From assembly GCA_033852165.1 (NCBI GenBank), contig JAWSUZ010000008.1, forward strand, positions 85,166 through 149,165: a DNA stretch of 64,000 bases, given 5' to 3'. This stretch comes from Agarilytica sp033852165 (lineage in GTDB: Bacteria > Pseudomonadota > Gammaproteobacteria > Pseudomonadales > Cellvibrionaceae). The notes beneath the pieces were generated by a model. It was given only the letters and a program-made list of their open reading frames with translations. It searched no databases and had not been told where the DNA came from. Both the position numbers and the translations under genes were made by a program. This document shows, one piece after another, positions 18,081-27,424 of this stretch (position 1 is the first letter of the stretch; every line of letters begins with the position of its first letter).

Positions 18081-19328
18081 TTAATCGACACCATCAAATG
18101 CATCATTAAAGGCAATATCTACCGTCGTTTCCGTGCCACCATTAACGCCCTCATGCATAGATATCTCACCGCCAAATTGCTCGATTGTAGAGTTCGACAA
18201 ATAAACGCCTAACCCCCAGCCACCTTTTTTTGATGACATAAATGGTTTACCCATTTTATTTTTTACCGCAATACTCAAACCAACACCATTATCGAGAATT
18301 GAGATCCTCAGAAAATTATTCGAGCTTGTAAAGCTCACCAATGTTGTATCGCCTCCCGACTGCAGCGAGTTTTCAATTAAATTGACCAATGCCATCAAAA
18401 AGGATCTGTTTTGTAAAATATTTTTAGCTTCAGTAGCTGGCGCAAGTGAAAAACTGACATTTTCTTCCGGGTGTAACAAATGAAAATAGTGTCGAAGCTC
18501 AACAAAGAAATCTCCCACACTCATTGACGATTGCTGACTAACCTCAACGCCACGAGAGACCGTACCTATGCCCCCCAAGTATTTTTTACAGATCATTAGC
18601 TGTTCTTTAAAAACACGCCTCTCATCATCAAGCTCACCCTCCCGCTCCCATTCTTCAACTAGAATTGCCATCGTCGAAAGCGGCGACCCCAAAGCATGTG
18701 CAGTAGTAGCAGTTAACGTCGCAACGGCTACTAACTGCTCGTCCCTCAAGATTTTTTCACGCGCTTGCTGTAACTGGGTTTCTCGACTCCGAACGGAGTC
18801 CATTGCATAGGTAATAAATAGAAATAATATCGCTGCACTAATCAAAAAATTGATCCACATACCGTATAGATGAAGTGAAAAATTTGAATGATTAATATGC
18901 TCTGTAGAGTCACCACCAAAGGTCCAGTTGGCATAAACAAGCACCGCCACTAACACAGCCGAAAGGCTATAGCGCTTTCTCAATAACGCAGCTGATAAGG
19001 CCAATGGAACCAGTAAAGATGAAGTAAAAGGGTTAGCGCTACCACCGGTTTGATCGACCAATAACGATAGAATCACCACATCGCTCACCAGCAACACGAA
19101 TATTTCAAATTCCGATACCGGCACTCGTATTTTGAGTCTGACCAACCACAGCACGATAACAAAGGCACTGACACACAATGTACTGCTAAGCTGCTGGTAG
19201 GGCAGATCAAGCTTAAAATATAAATAGGTCGCCAAAACAACCAAGCACGACACCAGCAATGTCACAGCCTTTAGCGCTATGAGTTTTACCAGTAATGCCT
19301 GGTCAAAATCAGCTGAGTGATTTTTCAT
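18081..19328 (-). CDS. Redox-sensing histidine kinase, RegB/PrrB (RoxS)-type
   Basis: A 415-residue protein. Six membrane helices occupy residues 12-175. Between helices 3 and 4 is GGSANPF (95-101), corresponding to the GGxxNPF ubiquinone-binding motif of RegB. The H-box is HALGSPLSTMA with His211. Cys247 in LMICKKYLGG lies where the redox-active Cys265 of RegB sits relative to the H-box. The ATPase domain has N (LVNLIENSLQSGG), G1 (ILDNGVG) and G2 (KGGWGLGVYLS) boxes. It would sense quinone redox state and phosphorylate the regulator encoded downstream. A good match to the family. Confidence 0.9.
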   Translation of the reverse strand: MKNHSADFDQALLVKLIALKAVTLLVSCLVVLATYLYFKLDLPYQQLSSTLCVSAFVIVLWLVRLKIRVPVSEFEIFVLLVSDVVILSLLVDQTGGSANPFTSSLLVPLALSAALLRKRYSLSAVLVAVLVYANWTFGGDSTEHINHSNFSLHLYGMWINFLISAAILFLFITYAMDSVRSRETQLQQAREKILRDEQLVAVATLTATTAHALGSPLSTMAILVEEWEREGELDDERRVFKEQLMICKKYLGGIGTVSRGVEVSQQSSMSVGDFFVELRHYFHLLHPEENVSFSLAPATEAKNILQNRSFLMALVNLIENSLQSGGDTTLVSFTSSNNFLRISILDNGVGLSIAVKNKMGKPFMSSKKGGWGLGVYLSNSTIEQFGGEISMHEGVNGGTETTVDIAFNDAFDGVD

Positions 19329-19435
19329 TAGTCAGGTTTGCAACGAAAGAAAAAGAGCTGGACTGTATAGAAAAAAGGCGAAAAAGGATAGAGAAGACAT
19401 GAAAACAGTTACTTCCGCCCCCGCCTATAGCGAGA

Positions 19436-19609
19436 CTAGCTAGTGCCCATCCATAAATCGGGTCGTAGCGAGAGCGATTTTAAAATGCCAGATTTGCACT
19501 ACACGATATGGGCGTTTGGTCATTCCAAATAACCATATCTTGTGGTGTGAAAATGGTGTTTTAAATTCATTCGCAGTAGATACCTGTTTATGGATGGACA
19601 CTAACTAAT
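19436..19609. repeat. Palindromic MITE-like element, copy A
   Basis: A stretch of about 174 bp that is one long imperfect palindrome. The left end CTAGCTAGTGCCCATCCATA pairs with the right end TATGGATGGACACTAACTAA. An inner arm around GAGAGCGATTTTAAAATGCC pairs with GTTTTAAATTCATTCGCAGT, and the centre ACGATATGGGCGTTTGG pairs with CCAAATAACCATATCTTGTG around a TCATT turn. It is about 85% identical to copy B at 42896. It has no coding capacity and lies about 167 nt 3' of glmS. The rest of 19329-19775 shows no gene; a diverged half-copy may follow at 19610-19675. Confidence 0.85.
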
Positions 19610-19744
19610 CAGTGCTGTTCCAAAACTGACTCCTACTGCAAACAAATTATGGATCAGCACTAATTTAGTATAGTGACTCTGCTGTTAGTTTCTTTTATTT
19701 AAGAAATTTGCTCTTCATACCTCGGTTCTTATACCCTAAAAGAA

Positions 19745-19812
19745 TTTCAATTTTAAGGAAGGCAACACTTCATTATTACTCGACAGTCACAGACTTCGCG
19801 AGATTACGGGGC
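19745..19812 (-). other. Predicted attTn7 site (glmS 3' end), unoccupied
   Basis: In bacteria generally, TnsD of Tn7-like elements binds the conserved last codons of glmS (here LPRNLAKSVTVE) and directs insertion about 25 bp past the stop. The coding part is intact and nothing resembling Tn7 ends follows it, so the site looks empty. The call rests on glmS identity, not on a tested site. Confidence 0.4.
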
Positions 19813-21605
19813 TGATCGACATCAGTACCACGCATAACGGCCACATGGTATGACAACATTTGGAGCGGCAAGGTATAAATCACCGCCTCAAGGCTAGACG
19901 GTACTCGCGGGAGATTGAACACTACGGTGTTCTCATCCGCCTCAAATCCAGCCTCTCCATCAGCAAAAACATAGAGTTTACCACCGCGAGCCTGAACCTC
20001 TTCGAGATTCGATTTTAACTTTTCTAACAGCTCATTATTGGGTGCCAGCGTTATCACTGGCATATCACTATCAACTAGAGCCAACGGTCCGTGTTTCAGC
20101 TCACCGGCTGGATAGGCTTCTGCGTGAATATAGGATATTTCTTTTAGTTTTAAAGCGCCCTCTAAAGCAACTGGGTGCTGAACGCCGCGCCCCAAAAAGA
20201 GCGCATGGTTCTTTTCTACAAAATCTTCACTGATTTTTTCTATTGCCTCGTCTAACGCCAGAACCTCTTCGCATAACCCTGGAAGTGTCTTTAGCTCACT
20301 AACCAAGATGGCTTCTTTTTCAGCAGACAATCCTTTCGCTTTCCCAATCATAAGTGCAAGTATTTGAAGGGCAACAATCTGCGTCGTGAAAGCCTTAGTC
20401 GAGGCAACACCAATTTCGACTCCCGCCTTCGTCATTAACGCAAAATCCGACTCCCGCACCAACGAACTGTTGTTAACATTACATACCGTTAAGGTAGAGC
20501 GATAGCCAAGCTCTTGAGCTTTTCTCAAAGCGGCTAAAGTGTCGGCTGTTTCGCCTGACTGGCTGATCGATACGAAAAGTGCATTGCGCGGCTTAATCAC
20601 TTTACGATAACGATACTCCGATGCAATATCGACAAGACAAGGAATATCGGCCCACTCTTCAATATAATGCTTAGCGATAAGACCCGCGTGATAGCTTGTC
20701 CCACAAGCTACTATTTGCACCGATTCGATTTCCGAAAATTTTTTCTCTGAGTTGCTACCAAAAATTTCTGAAATAATTCCAGACTCGCTTAATCGACCTT
20801 CTAATGTATTGGCTATTGATTGCGGCTGCTCATGTATTTCCTTTTGCATATAGTGGCGAGCTTGGCCTTTATCGGCTGGATCAGCATTTTCGGTAATCGT
20901 GATTTGCTCGCGCTCAACCGCGTTAAATTCGCAATCAAATATCTCAACGCTGTTTTCTGTAATACGCGCGATATCGCCCTCTTCTAGGTAAATAAAATTA
21001 TCCGTAACCTTTCTTAAAGCGAGCTGATCCGATGCTAAAAAGTTTTCTTCTATGCCTAAGCCCACGACTAATGGACTTCCACTCCTAGCACCAAGGATGA
21101 CGCCGGGCTCTTCAGTCGACATGACGCATAAACCATAAGCACCTTTTAACTTTGCAATCGTCAACTTCAATGCTTCAAATAGGTCCGTCGTTTCTTTCTG
21201 AATTGAATGATAAAGATGAGCAATAACTTCACTATCCGTATCAGAAACAAATTCATAGCCTTGTTTCTGTAATTCAGATTTTAAGAGTTTATAATTTTCA
21301 ATGATGCCATTATGAACAACAGATATCGGACCAGAGCAATGGGGATGTGCATTCCGTTCAATAGGCTCACCGTGTGTCGCCCAACGCGTATGGGCAATGC
21401 CGGTTTTACCTGGCATTGGTGATGTATCCACTAATGTAGAAAGCGCCTGAACTTTACCAACTGCCTTTGCCACGTGTAATTTTTGTTTTGACTCAATGAT
21501 GGCCACACCAGAAGAATCATAACCACGATATTCTAAACGCCGAAGCCCTTCGATTAAAATTTTGATGACATTACGTTGACCGACACCAGCAACAATTCCG
21601 CACAT
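19776..21605 (-). CDS. glmS: Glutamine-fructose-6-phosphate aminotransferase (isomerizing)
   Basis: A 609-residue cytoplasmic enzyme making glucosamine-6-phosphate from fructose-6-phosphate and glutamine, the first step to UDP-GlcNAc. The N-terminal nucleophile is Cys in MCGIVAGVG. The class II glutaminase domain has RWATHG and HNGIIENY. Two SIS sugar-isomerase domains follow (VACGTSYHAGLIAKHY, SISQSGETADTLAALR, CNVNNSSLVRESD), with the C-terminal tail LPRNLAKSVTVE. It is downstream of glmR with a 62-nt gap. No glmS ribozyme is evident, as expected outside Gram-positives. Confidence 0.97.
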   Translation of the reverse strand: MCGIVAGVGQRNVIKILIEGLRRLEYRGYDSSGVAIIESKQKLHVAKAVGKVQALSTLVDTSPMPGKTGIAHTRWATHGEPIERNAHPHCSGPISVVHNGIIENYKLLKSELQKQGYEFVSDTDSEVIAHLYHSIQKETTDLFEALKLTIAKLKGAYGLCVMSTEEPGVILGARSGSPLVVGLGIEENFLASDQLALRKVTDNFIYLEEGDIARITENSVEIFDCEFNAVEREQITITENADPADKGQARHYMQKEIHEQPQSIANTLEGRLSESGIISEIFGSNSEKKFSEIESVQIVACGTSYHAGLIAKHYIEEWADIPCLVDIASEYRYRKVIKPRNALFVSISQSGETADTLAALRKAQELGYRSTLTVCNVNNSSLVRESDFALMTKAGVEIGVASTKAFTTQIVALQILALMIGKAKGLSAEKEAILVSELKTLPGLCEEVLALDEAIEKISEDFVEKNHALFLGRGVQHPVALEGALKLKEISYIHAEAYPAGELKHGPLALVDSDMPVITLAPNNELLEKLKSNLEEVQARGGKLYVFADGEAGFEADENTVVFNLPRVPSSLEAVIYTLPLQMLSYHVAVMRGTDVDQPRNLAKSVTVE

Positions 21606-21667
21606 ATCCTAGACTCACATTAATTTTTGTTATGCTAATAAACGAATATATAGTTGCGCCAAAACCG

Positions 21668-22429
21668 TTAGGCACATATTACTTTTACATCACATTTACT
21701 AAGCTGTTGTTTTGTTTTTTCATCGATATCATTGTCGGTGACTAATATGTCCACCAAAGACCAAGGCAATTCCAAATTATGAATTTTTCGTTTTATCTTG
21801 CTCGACTCGGCCATCACTACAACCTCTCGTGCAACTTCAGCCATAACACGGCTTAGGCTGTTGAGTTCGTTATAGGTCGTTGTGCCACGCTCAAGATCAA
21901 TTCCATCTGCGCCAATAAAGAGCTGGTCAAAATCGTATTGCTGTAACATTTCTTCAGCGAGCTGGCCCTGGAAAGATTCAGAGCGCGAATCCCAAGTCCC
22001 CCCCGTCATTAGCAGCGTGGGTTCGTTTTCAAGATCTCTTAACCGATTCGCAACATCTAGGGTATTGGTCATCACAACCAAACCCAGTTTTTGCTGTAGG
22101 AGGGGAATGAGGGCTGAAGTCGTGCTCCCACTGTCGATAATGATACGGTTGTGATCCCGAATAAGGCGTACCGCCGCCTGCGCAATCACATTTTTACGCT
22201 CTGAATGTAAGGTAGTGGAGGCTTCATTTATTAGCTCTGATGGTAGCGGTATCGCGCCACCATGGCGGCGGAGCAGTAAACCACTGGCTTCAAGCTCAGC
22301 CAAATCCTTTCGAACCGTAACTTCCGAAACTTCGAAGCGATTAGACAAAAAGTCTACACTAAGCTCACCCCTTTCGTTAAGAAGGGAGATTATTTCGCCT
22401 CTACGGCGTTGAGTATAGCGTTTTGGCAT
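21668..22429 (-). CDS. glmR: DeoR-family transcriptional regulator of glmS (GlmR-like)
   Basis: A 253-residue protein. An N-terminal winged helix spans residues 5-55 with the DeoR signature (RRRGEIISLLNERGELSVDFLSNRFEVSEVTVRKDLAELEASGLL RRHGG, read in two pieces). The sugar-phosphate-binding DeoR_C domain has DSGSTTSALIPLL and LFIGADGIDLERG. Position between glmU and glmS matches Pseudomonas aeruginosa, where the gene is called glmR. It most likely controls glmS in response to an amino-sugar phosphate. It probably shares a transcript with glmS. Confidence 0.85.
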   Translation of the reverse strand: MPKRYTQRRRGEIISLLNERGELSVDFLSNRFEVSEVTVRKDLAELEASGLLLRRHGGAIPLPSELINEASTTLHSERKNVIAQAAVRLIRDHNRIIIDSGSTTSALIPLLQQKLGLVVMTNTLDVANRLRDLENEPTLLMTGGTWDSRSESFQGQLAEEMLQQYDFDQLFIGADGIDLERGTTTYNELNSLSRVMAEVAREVVVMAESSKIKRKIHNLELPWSLVDILVTDNDIDEKTKQQLSKCDVKVICA

Positions 22430-22788
22430 TTGGAGACAGAGCAGTAAGTTTCGTTTCGAAAGGAATAGTAACCGGAATGAAACTATACATCTAGCGAATT
22501 GAGCGTCTTACGTGATGCTTAATACTGTCCGACGGCTATATTCAAAAATCGCTTAATACCCTAAGCAGGGATTAACTTTGCTAGTGGCAACTGGAGGAGT
22601 GGCAAAGCTGGAGCCTTAAAACTTTGGGAATCAGGATAAGTTTTGTTTCTGCACATAGCTTCTGAATATTGGTAACGGTCTTATAAAACACTAAAGGGGG
22701 AAGGCTGATAACCAAGGCTATCAGCTAGGAGAATGACTACGCCGCTCCTAAAGCGTGAAGCGGCCACGACAGACATAAGGTGAGCAGA
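22430..22788. other. Gap between glmU and glmR with one inverted repeat
   Basis: This 359-nt stretch has no gene. A 7-bp inverted repeat (GCTGATA at 22704-22710 with TATCAGC at 22719-22725) lies about 65 nt past the glmU stop. It is followed on the minus strand by a C/T-rich run, so it is a weak terminator candidate. The glmR promoter should also be here. Confidence 0.35.
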
Positions 22789-24150
22789 CTAATCGTCCTT
22801 GCTTGGCCGCACCCAGCCGTCGATATTTCGTTGGCGTGATCTCGCAACAGCCAAAGCCTCATCGGGAACATCAACCGTCACCACAGAGCCAGCAGCAACC
22901 GTCACGTTTTCACCTAAGGATACAGGAGCAACCAAGGCCGTATTTGAACCCACAAAAACACCATCAGCGATGTTGGTTGGAAATTTATTCACGCCATCGT
23001 AATTACAGGTAATCGTTCCCGCACCAATATTGACGTTGTCGCCAATTTTGGCGTCACCAACATAGCTCAGATGACTCACTTTACTGTTAACACCGATCTT
23101 CGATTTTTTAATTTCTACAAAATTCCCTACTTTAGACCGATCACCGAGCACCGCTTGTGGTCGCAACCTCGCAAACGGCCCCACTGTGACGTCGCACCCC
23201 AAAGTCGCTGAATCGATAACCGTGTGAGATTTAATCTCGACATTGTTGCCAATTTTCGCATCTTTGATATGACAATTGGGGCCGATCGTAACCCCATCAC
23301 CCAAGGTCACATCGCCTTCAAAAACGCAGTTCACATCAATAATGCAATCCTTGCCAGCCGTTATTTCACCCCGACAGTCAAATCGCGAAGGGTCCAATAG
23401 CGTCACACCACTTTCCATCAATCGGCCTGCAATCGCTGACTGAAAAACACGTTCCAGCTCTGCCTGCTGAATACGGTTATTAACACCAAGAACCTCAAAA
23501 GTTTGAGACGGCTGCGTCGTGATAATTTTTTTACCTTCTTTATTGGCCATCGCAATAATGTCGGTCAGCAAATATTCTTTTTGAACATTATCGTCACTTA
23601 AAGCCGGCAACCAACTCTGAAGGTCTTTGGTTTTAACCGCTAAAACACCAGTGTTTACCTCAGTTATCAAGAGTTCGTCTTTATTTGCGTCTTTTTGCTC
23701 GACAATAGCCTGAACCTTTCCAGAATCATCCCGGACGATTCGACCGTAGCCCGTCGGGTCCTGCAGACAAACCGTCAATAGGCCTAATGCTTTTTCGGTG
23801 ACAACTGCAACCAAAGCAGAAAGAGTTTCAGTTGTTATAAGCGGCACATCGCCATAGAGAATTAAAACCGTCGACTCATCATTAAAGTGCGACAAAGCTT
23901 GTTTCACCGCGTGCCCCGTTCCTAACTGATCCAGCTGCTCCACAAATGTTAGCTGTTTCGCTCGAACATTCTTACGCACGGTTTCTGCTCCGTGCCCAAC
24001 AACAACAAAGGTATTGGCCGAAGCCAATTCATCAGCCCTATCGAGCACATGCTGCAGAAAGGGCTTACCAGCTAAGGGATGGAGGACTTTGGGTAAATCG
24101 GAGCGCATGCGTGTTCCTTTACCCGCTGCAAGAATGACGATTTCTAACAT
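22789..24150 (-). CDS. glmU: Bifunctional GlcNAc-1-P uridyltransferase / GlcN-1-P acetyltransferase
   Basis: A 453-residue enzyme of UDP-GlcNAc synthesis. The N-terminal nucleotidyltransferase has LAAGKGTRMRSDLPKVLHPLAG, QLGTGHAVKQAL, LILYGDVPLI and ITEVNTG. The C-terminal half is a left-handed beta-helix of hexapeptide repeats (VTLGDGVTIGPNCHIKDAKIG, NIGAGTITCNYDGVNKFPT) that transfers acetyl from acetyl-CoA. Length fits the family (about 455). It lies downstream of the ATP synthase operon on the same strand but is separated from it by a terminator, so it likely has its own promoter in the 252-nt gap. Confidence 0.97.
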   Translation of the reverse strand: MLEIVILAAGKGTRMRSDLPKVLHPLAGKPFLQHVLDRADELASANTFVVVGHGAETVRKNVRAKQLTFVEQLDQLGTGHAVKQALSHFNDESTVLILYGDVPLITTETLSALVAVVTEKALGLLTVCLQDPTGYGRIVRDDSGKVQAIVEQKDANKDELLITEVNTGVLAVKTKDLQSWLPALSDDNVQKEYLLTDIIAMANKEGKKIITTQPSQTFEVLGVNNRIQQAELERVFQSAIAGRLMESGVTLLDPSRFDCRGEITAGKDCIIDVNCVFEGDVTLGDGVTIGPNCHIKDAKIGNNVEIKSHTVIDSATLGCDVTVGPFARLRPQAVLGDRSKVGNFVEIKKSKIGVNSKVSHLSYVGDAKIGDNVNIGAGTITCNYDGVNKFPTNIADGVFVGSNTALVAPVSLGENVTVAAGSVVTVDVPDEALAVARSRQRNIDGWVRPSKDD

Positions 24151-24354
24151 ATGGAATCCTAGTTTTTGAGTACCGAATGAGGCATTACTTTTTTTACTCT
24201 AGAAATATAGACCCTACTCGCGCACAACGGCTTGACCAGACTAATTCCAGAGCAGTAATTTTTGTATGATAAACCCAAGCCTACAAATAGAAGTGAGGTT
24301 CAAAACTTTTATTGGGTATAGCTGCCTGTGTTGCTAGGGTAAACCCCAGACACG

Positions 24355-24377
24355 AAAAAGGGTAGCCTAGGCTACCC
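24355..24377 (-). terminator. Terminator of the ATP synthase operon
   Basis: The perfect palindrome GGGTAGCCTAGGCTACCC (24360-24377) is followed on the minus strand by five T residues. It starts 25 nt after the atpC stop codon. Confidence 0.92.
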
Positions 24378-24402
24378 TTTCTTTGATTTGCCGGAGGCAA
24401 AT

Positions 24403-24822
24403 TTACTTAAGCTTGCGAATAGCTTTTAATGTGCGAATCTGTGCAACAGCTTCTGCAAGTTGTGCAGCTGCTTTCGCATAATCCATTCCATCGGGCTGAT
24501 CTTTAAGTACTTTCTCAGCCTGACGAACCGCTTCTTGTGCTGCTTCTTCGTCCATATCGCCTTCACGCAATGCTGTATCTGCCAGCACGGTAACTGCATA
24601 TGGTTGAACTTCTAAGTAGCCACCAGAAACGTAGAAGACTTCTTCTTCGCCGTTTTGCTTTTTAACTCTTACTGGGCCTGGTTTAAGCCCAGAAAGGAAA
24701 GGTGCGTGTCCGTATTCAATACCAACTTCACCTTCCGTTGCATTTGCCACAACCAATTCCACCAAACCGGAGAAAATTGCTTGCTCGGCACTTACGATGT
24801 CGCAATGTACTGTCATAGCCAT
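24403..24822 (-). CDS. atpC: ATP synthase F1 subunit epsilon
   Basis: 139 residues; the last gene of the operon. The N-terminal beta-sandwich (VHCDIVSAEQAIFSGLVELVVANATEGEVGI, GHAPFLSGLKPGPVRV, YVSGGYLEVQPYAVTVLAD) is followed by the two-helix inhibitory C-terminus (AAQEAVRQAEKVLKD, AQIRTLKAIRKLK). The subunit belongs to the central stalk and can block ATP hydrolysis. M3 is an alternative start. Confidence 0.96.
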   Translation of the reverse strand: MAMTVHCDIVSAEQAIFSGLVELVVANATEGEVGIEYGHAPFLSGLKPGPVRVKKQNGEEEVFYVSGGYLEVQPYAVTVLADTALREGDMDEEAAQEAVRQAEKVLKDQPDGMDYAKAAAQLAEAVAQIRTLKAIRKLK

Positions 24823-24858
24823 GATTACCTAGCCTCTCTCTATAACGCTATAAGCGAA

Positions 24859-26271
24859 TTAAGCTGCTTTCTCAGCAAGTTTTTTCGCTTTTTCGATGGC
24901 TTCTTCGATACCGCCAACCATATAGAACGCTTGCTCTGGAAGGTCATCGTAAGTACCAGAAAGAAGATCTTTAAAGCTAGAGATAGTCTCTTTAAGACTC
25001 ACGTATTTACCTGGTGCGCCAGTGAAAATTTCTGCCACGTGGAACGGTTGTGACAAGAAGCTTTCAATTTTACGTGCACGCGTAACAGACAGCTTATCTT
25101 CTTCAGAAAGCTCGTCCATACCAAGAATCGCGATGATATCTTTCAATTCTTTATAACGTTGCAATACCGCTTGAACACCACGTGCTACGTCATAGTGATC
25201 TTGACCAATGATAAGTGGATCAAGCTGACGAGAAGTCGAATCCAATGGATCGATCGCAGGGTAAATACCTTTTGCTGCAATTTCACGACTCAATACAACT
25301 GTAGAATCCAAGTGAGCAAAGGTTGTTGCTGGCGATGGATCGGTCAAATCATCCGCAGGTACGTATACCGCTTGGATAGAAGTGATGGAACCGGCCTTAG
25401 TCGAAGTAATACGCTCTTGAAGCAATCCCATTTCTTCTGCAAGTGTAGGCTGATAACCAACCGCAGAAGGCATACGACCCAACAATGCAGATACTTCAGT
25501 TCCCGCCAAGGTGTAACGATAGATGTTATCAATGAACAATAGTACGTCTTTGCCATCATCGCGGAATTTTTCAGCCATGGTCAAACCCGTCAAGGCAACG
25601 CGTAAGCGGTTACCGGGGGGCTCATTCATCTGACCATAAACCATGGCCACTTTTGATTCGTCGAATTTCTCAACGTTAACAACACCGGCTTCCTGCATCT
25701 CGTGGTAGAAATCATTACCTTCACGAGTACGCTCACCCACACCAGCGAATACTGACAAACCACTGTGTGCTTTGGCGATGTTATTAATTAATTCCATCAT
25801 GTTGACGGTTTTACCAACACCGGCACCACCGAACAAACCCACTTTACCACCTTTAGCAAAGGGGCAAATTAAGTCGATCACTTTAATACCGGTTTCAAGA
25901 AGGTCGGAACTCGCCGCCAACTCGTCATAAGCAGGTGGTTTACGGTGAATAGAGGCACGCTCTTTTTCGCCGATAGGACCACACTCATCAATGGGCTTAC
26001 CCAAAACGTCCATGATGCGGCCTAAAGTCTCTGTACCTACTGGTACAGAAATCGGTGCATGGGAGTTAGTCACTTCCAAGCCGCGACTAACACCTTCAGA
26101 ACCACCCATAGCGATCGCGCGCACAACGCCATCACCCAATTGTTGCTGCACTTCCAAGGTCAAATCTTTACTGACCACTGTCAATGCGTCGTATACCTTG
26201 GGGACAGAATCGCGTGGAAATTCCACATCGATAACTGCGCCGATAATTTGTACGATACGTCCGCTACTCAT
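24859..26271 (-). CDS. atpD: ATP synthase F1 subunit beta
   Basis: 470 residues from ATG 26271 (MSSGRIVQIIGAVIDVEF), preceded by a GAGGA ribosome site. An upstream reading to 26295 adds eight unconserved residues. This is the catalytic subunit: Walker A GGAGVGKTVNMMELI, GERTREGNDFYHEM with the catalytic Glu, Walker B LLFIDNIYRYTLAG, and the DELSEED-type loop, here MDELSEEDKLSV. Three copies alternate with alpha around gamma. The conserved sequence LLFIDNIYR has Tyr where many have Phe, a conservative change. Confidence 0.97.
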   Translation of the reverse strand: MSSGRIVQIIGAVIDVEFPRDSVPKVYDALTVVSKDLTLEVQQQLGDGVVRAIAMGGSEGVSRGLEVTNSHAPISVPVGTETLGRIMDVLGKPIDECGPIGEKERASIHRKPPAYDELAASSDLLETGIKVIDLICPFAKGGKVGLFGGAGVGKTVNMMELINNIAKAHSGLSVFAGVGERTREGNDFYHEMQEAGVVNVEKFDESKVAMVYGQMNEPPGNRLRVALTGLTMAEKFRDDGKDVLLFIDNIYRYTLAGTEVSALLGRMPSAVGYQPTLAEEMGLLQERITSTKAGSITSIQAVYVPADDLTDPSPATTFAHLDSTVVLSREIAAKGIYPAIDPLDSTSRQLDPLIIGQDHYDVARGVQAVLQRYKELKDIIAILGMDELSEEDKLSVTRARKIESFLSQPFHVAEIFTGAPGKYVSLKETISSFKDLLSGTYDDLPEQAFYMVGGIEEAIEKAKKLAEKAA

Positions 26272-26397
26272 GCTCGCTTCCTCGTAATCTCTCAATATTT
26301 AAAATTCAAAAACTTTCGCTATGCGTCGGTTAAACCGCCATAGCCTCTAATGTCTTGCTAAACGCCGCTGCGCTTCTAATCTAAAACCGCCGCTGCA

Positions 26398-27261
26398 CTA
26401 AACCGCCGCAGCGCCACTGACGATCTCTGACAGTTCTTGTGTAATGGCCGATTGACGCGCCTTGTTATACACCAACTGAAGATCATCAATCAGGTCACCG
26501 GCATTATCCGTTGCACTCTTCATTGCAACCATTCGAGCCGCCTGTTCACAAGCGCCATTTTCAACGACGGCCTGATAAACCTGCGATTCGATATAACGCA
26601 TCATCAAACCATCTAACAAGGAATTGGCATCGGGCTCATAAATATAATCCCAAGAATGCTTTTTCAACTTCTCGTCAGTATCCGCCTCCAAAGGCAATAA
26701 CTGCTGCACCCTTGGATTTTGCGTCATGGTATTAACGAATTCGTTGCTCACGAGATAAAGCTGATCGATCTTGCCTTCAACAAAACCATCCAACATTATC
26801 TTTACGCTTCCGATAAGGTCCGTTAACACCGGTTTTTCACCAATATCACGCACGCTTGCAACGATGTTGCCGCCTAAGCTGCCAAAGAACGAGGCACCTT
26901 TCGCACCGATCATACAAAGATCAACATCGATATCTTTATCGGCAAAACCTTTACTGTGAACAATCGCTTCTTTAAAAGCGTTGACGTTCAAACCACCACA
27001 AAGGCCCCGGTCAGTGGACACGATAATGTAACCCACTCGCTTAACTTCACGCTCAGTTAAATACACGTGCTTGTACTCAGGGTTACCTGCCGCGATGTGC
27101 CCAACTACGGCACGTATACGCTCTGCATAGGGTTTTCCTGTCGACATACGCAGCTGAGCTTTACGCATTTTACTCGCCGCAACCATTTCCATGGCGCTGG
27201 TGATTTTTTGCGTATTTTTAATGCTACCAATTTTGGTACGTATTTCTTTTCCGCTAGCCAT
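26398..27261 (-). CDS. atpG: ATP synthase F1 subunit gamma
   Basis: 287 residues. The N-terminal coiled-coil helix (EIRTKIGSIKNTQKITSAMEMVAASKMRKAQ) and the C-terminal helix (AARMVAMKSATDNAGDLIDDLQLVYNKARQSAITQEL) form the rotating shaft, with a Rossmann-like middle (STDRGLCGGLN). The length is typical. The gap to atpA is 163 nt, longer than other gaps in the operon. Confidence 0.96.
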   Translation of the reverse strand: MASGKEIRTKIGSIKNTQKITSAMEMVAASKMRKAQLRMSTGKPYAERIRAVVGHIAAGNPEYKHVYLTEREVKRVGYIIVSTDRGLCGGLNVNAFKEAIVHSKGFADKDIDVDLCMIGAKGASFFGSLGGNIVASVRDIGEKPVLTDLIGSVKIMLDGFVEGKIDQLYLVSNEFVNTMTQNPRVQQLLPLEADTDEKLKKHSWDYIYEPDANSLLDGLMMRYIESQVYQAVVENGACEQAARMVAMKSATDNAGDLIDDLQLVYNKARQSAITQELSEIVSGAAAV

Positions 27262-27424
27262 AACTCTTTTCTGCTTGAGATACCGACGTAAACAAGTATC
27301 TCTCTGGTTGAGTTAGCCACAAGTATGTGGCGTATGCTGGAAATGCAGGAGCAAATTCCGGCGCTCTAACAGTTATTTCGATTTTACTAAAATCGACTTC
27401 AACTCTTCATCAGATCTTAAGTGC

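Noticed and set aside
19776..21605. glmS ribozyme or a Tn7-like insertion next to glmS
   Set aside because: No ribozyme-like leader is expected or visible in this Gram-negative context, and no transposon ends or tns genes follow the stop.
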